This document shows positions 31,963 through 32,017 of a stretch of 32,017 bases of DNA, one piece after another; positions within the stretch are counted from its first letter, which is position 1; every line of letters starts with the position of its first letter. Below the pieces are notes generated by a model, which saw only the letters and a list, made by a program, of their open reading frames with translations, ran no database searches and was not told the DNA's origin. The stretch comes from an uncultured Porphyromonadaceae bacterium (GTDB lineage: Bacteria; Bacteroidota; Bacteroidia; Bacteroidales; Muribaculaceae), in the NCBI GenBank assembly GCA_947174305.1, contig CAMWIH010000010.1, positions 1-32,017 on the forward strand, read 5' to 3'. A program made the position numbers and the translations under genes.

Positions 31963-32017
31963 ACTTCCACGTTTGGCACGATTTCACTTCCACGTTTGGC
32001 ACGATTTCACTTCCACG
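31963..32017. repeat. 23-base tandem repeat running off the window end
   Basis: The unit ACTTCCACGTTTGGCACG followed by ATTTC occurs at 31963-31985 and 31986-32008 with no difference, plus nine bases of a third copy at the edge. The unit has CACG on both sides of TTTGG. No spacers are present. True copy number is unknown because the window ends here. Confidence 0.9.

Overview
This window is chromosomal DNA from a member of the Bacteroidales, most likely of the Muribaculaceae/Bacteroides type. The evidence is a set of lineage-typical genes: a PorQ-like type IX secretion protein, a BspA-type leucine-rich repeat protein with a type IX-like C-terminal tail, an ECF sigma factor with a DUF4974-type anti-sigma partner and an outer-membrane beta-barrel protein, class 3 fructose-1,6-bisphosphatase, and CdaA next to folP. 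Several intergenic regions carry the Bacteroidetes promoter pattern, with a TTG-like -33 box about 20 bases before a TAnnTTTG -7 box. The family-level assignment is inference.

Layout. Bases 1-3880 look like an accessory block. It holds a small unknown gene, an AT-rich surface LRR gene, a terminator shared with a convergent REP-associated tyrosine transposase (RAYT), and an array of seven 43-45 base repeats whose cores are GCCGCAAGCGGC-type hairpins. A tRNA-Ser(GGA) lies at the right edge with its 3' end facing this block. Bases 4170-9740 (+ strand) carry a lipoprotein, a short-chain polyprenyl diphosphate synthase, a TatD nuclease, a CPA2 antiporter with a soluble tail, and GDP-L-fucose synthase. 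Bases 9787-15368 (- strand) form a likely operon of an AI-2E/PerM-family protein, a second CPA2 antiporter with tandem RCK_C domains, and class 3 FBPase. Bases 15489-21681 (+) carry a PBP4-type carboxypeptidase, an acidic conserved protein, rsmI, a coiled-coil lipoprotein, an alpha-amylase family enzyme and a SPOR lipoprotein. Bases 21722-24407 (-) carry porQ, folP and cdaA. Bases 24631-25071 (+) hold a TonB C-terminal protein, and a small winged-helix protein follows on the - strand. Bases 25802-29490 (+) form the sigma/anti-sigma/beta-barrel cassette. RsgA follows, then a convergent AAA/DUF4143 ATPase. A 23-base tandem repeat upstream of that ATPase runs off the window end.

How the genes connect. 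Most of the window is housekeeping: isoprenoids, DNA and 16S rRNA maintenance, ribosome assembly, folate, gluconeogenesis, cell wall and cell surface. CdaA (c-di-AMP synthesis) and an RCK_C antiporter occur in the same window, which suggests, but does not show, a c-di-AMP/cation homeostasis link. The sigma/anti-sigma/barrel trio looks like a cell-surface signalling unit with no SusD partner.

Most distinctive signals: the RAYT beside its REP-like array, the RAYT's extra C-terminal domain, the reduced anti-sigma cassette, the 23-base tandem repeats near the edge, the hairpin inside the amylase 5' coding end, and several promoters placed almost on top of the start codon. I did not find a clearly new multi-gene defence or mobile system.
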